In this document: piece by piece, positions 61,795-64,000 of the stretch
Layout of the letters: every line of letters starts with the position of its first letter
How positions within the stretch are numbered: position 1 is the stretch's first letter
NCBI GenBank assembly: GCA_001899635.1
Contig: MKVQ01000023.1
Span: forward strand, 161,815-225,814
Length of the DNA: 64,000 bases
From: Myxococcales bacterium 68-20
GTDB taxonomy: Bacteria; Myxococcota_A; Polyangia; Polyangiales; Polyangiaceae
Direction of reading: 5' to 3'
Notes under the pieces: model-generated
Seen by the model: the letters and a program-made list of their open reading frames with translations, nothing else
Databases searched by the model: none
Told to the model about the DNA's origin: nothing
Translations under genes and position numbers: made by a program

Positions 61795-62754
61795 GTGCGC
61801 TCCGCGTCTTCGTTCGTCGTTGCCGTCTCGAGCGTGCTCGTCACCGTCATCGCCTGCTCCGGATCCGACAGCCCCCGAACGACGTCGTCACGCGCAGTGT
61901 CGAAGGAGAGCTTCGAGGCCGCCAGCGTGGTCTGCGACAGGCTCGAAGCGTGTACCAGCCCCGCGATCATGCGGCTCGTCTACGGCGGAACGGCGAGGTG
62001 CAAGGAGAGGCAGGCCCTCCAGATCGAGCTCGACGGACTGGCCAAGGGGTACCGCGCCACCGAGGCCGAGGCGAAGGCGTGCAAGGACGCGATGTCCGCG
62101 GCGTCGTGCGCCGACGTCTTCTCGGGCGTCCCGCCGGAGCCGTGCCGGCTCCCAGGTGAGTTCGCCGACGGCGCGCCGTGCACCGGCGACGGACAGTGCG
62201 CATCGCTGGCGTGCTACGTCGCGGACGACGCCATCTGCGGAACGTGCGGGAGACGCGTCCCCGAGGGCGCCGACTGCAGCGCGGCCAAGTGTGAGCTCGG
62301 TCTCGATTGCAACCGCGCCAAGAAGTGCGTCAAGCTCGGCGCCGAGGGAGCTCCATGCGGCGGGCCGAGCGATCCCGAATGCGAGATCCTCCTCCACTGC
62401 GGCGAGGGCAAGTGCGTCCGCGGCATCCCGAAGGGCGAACGCTGCCAGCTCCACGACGGCGCGATCCCGTGCGACTCGTTCAAAGGGCTCGTCTGCGTCC
62501 CCACCACCGGCGACGACGGCACGTGCGAGGAGTACGCCATCGTCGGCGTCGGGGAGGCTTGCAGGGTCGTCAGCATCGCTCCTCCCCGGTTCGCCTTCTG
62601 CGAGAACTCCGACTGCGTGAGGGACAAGTGCGTCCCGCGCATCCCCGACGGCGAGATCTGCGTGTCCACCGAGTTGGGCGGGATCGCCTGCCAGCAGCCG
62701 GCGCACTGCCGCGAAGGCAAGTGCGTGCTCCGCGATCCGAGCAAGTGCCAGTGA
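61795..62754 (+). CDS. Cysteine-rich lipoprotein
   Basis: A 319-residue protein starting at GTG 61795; lipobox VIAC (Cys21). A helical N-terminal domain with four cysteines (about 40-115, CDRLEACTSP, ADVFSGVPPEPC) precedes a Dickkopf-like run of cysteine repeats (DGAPCTGDGQCASLACYV, CGTCGRRVPEGADCS, DGEICVSTELGG, HCREGKCVLRD), about 30 cysteines in all. Such proteins are common in Myxococcota and probably act on the cell surface. Stands alone, divergent from the DUF3052 gene. Confidence 0.87.
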   Translation: MRSASSFVVAVSSVLVTVIACSGSDSPRTTSSRAVSKESFEAASVVCDRLEACTSPAIMRLVYGGTARCKERQALQIELDGLAKGYRATEAEAKACKDAMSAASCADVFSGVPPEPCRLPGEFADGAPCTGDGQCASLACYVADDAICGTCGRRVPEGADCSAAKCELGLDCNRAKKCVKLGAEGAPCGGPSDPECEILLHCGEGKCVRGIPKGERCQLHDGAIPCDSFKGLVCVPTTGDDGTCEEYAIVGVGEACRVVSIAPPRFAFCENSDCVRDKCVPRIPDGEICVSTELGGIACQQPAHCREGKCVLRDPSKCQ

Positions 62755-62878
62755 GCCCGCGCAGCGCTGCGACCGGGCGCGGCCATCGGCCATCTGCAGA
62801 GCTAGTCCCAATCGAAAGGCGCCGCGCGAAGGGAGCTCACGGGTAGCTGGTCCCGATTTCGCGCTATCTGTCCGGGCC

Positions 62879-63652
62879 ATGAACACCGTGAACGCCATGA
62901 AGCTCGAAGGGCAGCGAGTCCTCGTGACCGGTGCGACGTCCGGCATCGGCCGTGCGTGCGCGATGCGCCTCCATCGCGAGGGCGCGACCGTGCTGCTCGC
63001 CGGCCGCCGCCAGGACCGCCTCGACGCGCTGGTGAAGGAGCTCGGCGCTCGCTGCCACACGGCCGCGCTCGACATTCGCGACCACGAGGCCGTCGAAGCG
63101 CTCGCCCGCGCCGAGACCACCGGCGAGATCGACGTGCTCGTCAATTCGGCCGGTCTCGCGCTCGGCCTCGATCCGGTCCATCAAGCTTCGCTCGACGACT
63201 GGGACACGATGATCGACACGAACTGCAAGGGCCTCGTCCACGCGACGCGCGCCTTCGTGCCGGGGATGATCGCGCGGGGACGCGGCCATGTCGTGCACAT
63301 CGGGTCGGTGGCCGGGACGTATCCCTACCCGGCCGGTCACGTCTACGGTGCAACCAAGGCGTTCGTTCACCAGTTCTCGCAGGCGATGAAGAGCGACCTC
63401 GCCGGCACCGGCGTGCGCGTCACCTGCGTGGAGCCAGGGATGGTCGAGACCGAGTTCTCGGTCGTCCGGTTCCAGGGCAACGAGGATCGCGCAAAGAAGG
63501 TCTACGGAGGGATGACGCCACTCTCGCCCGACGACATCGCCGACATCGTCCATTTCGCCGTCACGCGCCCGGCGCACGTGAACCTCAACGTCATCGAGGT
63601 CATGCCGTCCGCGCAGGGCTTTGGTCCCTTCTTGGTCAAGCGCAGCCCCTGA
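62879..63652 (+). CDS. Short-chain dehydrogenase/reductase (YdfG-like)
   Basis: A 257-residue protein with TGATSGIG (17-24) for the nucleotide, NSAG (89-92), and catalytic Ser143, Tyr156 and Lys160 (YGATK). The arginine-containing AGRRQDRL suggests NADP. The C-terminal pattern ADIVHFAVTRPAHVNLNVIEVMP is that of the YdfG group (3-hydroxy acid / L-allo-threonine dehydrogenases). The alternative start MKLEGQRV is only six codons later. Confidence 0.92.
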   Translation: MNTVNAMKLEGQRVLVTGATSGIGRACAMRLHREGATVLLAGRRQDRLDALVKELGARCHTAALDIRDHEAVEALARAETTGEIDVLVNSAGLALGLDPVHQASLDDWDTMIDTNCKGLVHATRAFVPGMIARGRGHVVHIGSVAGTYPYPAGHVYGATKAFVHQFSQAMKSDLAGTGVRVTCVEPGMVETEFSVVRFQGNEDRAKKVYGGMTPLSPDDIADIVHFAVTRPAHVNLNVIEVMPSAQGFGPFLVKRSP

Positions 63653-63827
63653 GTCGCCGGATCGATCACCGCTCCAGCGCTCGCTGGATGCGACGGAGCG
63701 CGAGACGGTAGCCGCGCCAAGCTCGCTGCCCTGCTCCTCAGATCGTCGCGTTCGGTCGTGCGTAGGAACTTCGCCCCGGGGGTCGTGTCCCTCGGAGGGC
63801 GTGGAACCGACGAACGAGGTCCGAGGC

Positions 63828-64000
63828 ATGGCCGCGACGCGAATCCTCACGATTGTCTCACCGCTCCTGCTCGGAGCACTCCTCGCCGCGAGCTGTGCGG
63901 CCCCTTCGTCCGGGCCCGCACCGCGAGGGGGTTCGGCACGCACCTCCGGCGGGCCGGCCGTACCCGGCGCGGAGCCGACGACGACACGACCGCCCCACAA
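63828..64000 (+). CDS. Lipoprotein, 3' end outside the window
   Basis: An open frame from ATG 63828 (GAGG upstream) runs through the window end. The 57 visible residues begin MAATRILTIVSPLLLGALL and contain the lipobox LAASC (Cys23), followed by a Pro/Gly/Thr-rich linker. The rest lies beyond the window, so no function can be assigned. Confidence 0.7.
   Translation, partial: MAATRILTIVSPLLLGALLAASCAAPSSGPAPRGGSARTSGGPAVPGAEPTTTRPPH

Overview
The window is GC-rich DNA (roughly two thirds G+C by eye) with short intergenic gaps and many secreted lipoproteins. Several carry cysteine-rich repeats, beta-propeller repeats or IgGFc-binding-type domains. There are also two DUF1592/DUF1552 modules, ECF sigma factors with fused or adjacent partners, a glycine-rich RRM protein and a cold-shock protein. 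This mix suggests a myxobacterium of the Polyangia (Labilithrix/Sorangium-like). That placement is inference from gene families, since the window holds no rRNA or other marker. I see no tRNA, rRNA, CRISPR array or prophage.

Layout. 1-4.0 kb: the 3' end of an operon of surface proteins (beta-propeller, RCC1 lipoprotein, IgGFc-binding lipoprotein). 4.3-8.9 kb: a small unknown protein, an M20 peptidase, divergent arginine decarboxylase speA with a strong terminator, and a lipoprotein. 9.0-12.9 kb: a two-gene ABC-2 exporter, a GSU2403-type nucleotidyltransferase-fold gene preceded by two matched 30-bp palindromes, and an AraC-type regulator. 12.9-17.8 kb (minus strand): a beta-helix lipoprotein, a small protein, an exported ferritin-like lipoprotein and an aldehyde dehydrogenase. 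18.2-21.0 kb: an ECF42-type sigma factor bracketed by two YCII/DGPF proteins. 21.3-28.8 kb: an FGE-fold lipoprotein, transaldolase, and a DUF1592-DUF1552-CxxCH lipoprotein operon followed in frame by a broken DUF4832 tail. 28.9-36.3 kb: mixed metabolic and small genes, and a second beta-helix lipoprotein of the same length as the first. 36.4-41.1 kb: an M19 peptidase with twelve cysteine repeats and an ArsB/NhaD-type transporter. 41.1-47.5 kb: a lipoprotein, an amidase stub, a second DUF1592-DUF1552 module with a cysteine-rich lipoprotein, and the RRM protein. 47.8-55.2 kb: an ECF sigma factor operon encoding an outer-membrane-like protein, a membrane-anchored TPR-like protein and three surface lipoproteins. 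It is preceded on the opposite strand by what looks like a collapsed relic of the same kind of operon. 55.3-64.0 kb: cupin, RAYT-type transposase, SH3b-M23 lipoprotein, methyltransferase, two coupled minus-strand genes, a DUF3052 protein with a histone-H1-like tail, a cysteine-rich lipoprotein, a short-chain dehydrogenase, and the start of another lipoprotein cut by the window end.

How the genes fit together. The dominant theme is the cell envelope, with about twenty predicted lipoproteins or exported proteins. The best candidate for an undescribed system is the 48.6-55.2 kb sigma-factor operon. Its module (beta-propeller plus cysteine-rich or RCC1 lipoprotein plus IgGFc-binding lipoprotein) recurs at the left end of the window and, as a wreck, just upstream of the operon itself. 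The window also carries several 3'-terminal gene stubs (DUF4832, amidase, IgGFc-binding, possible esterase), which points to repeated local rearrangement.
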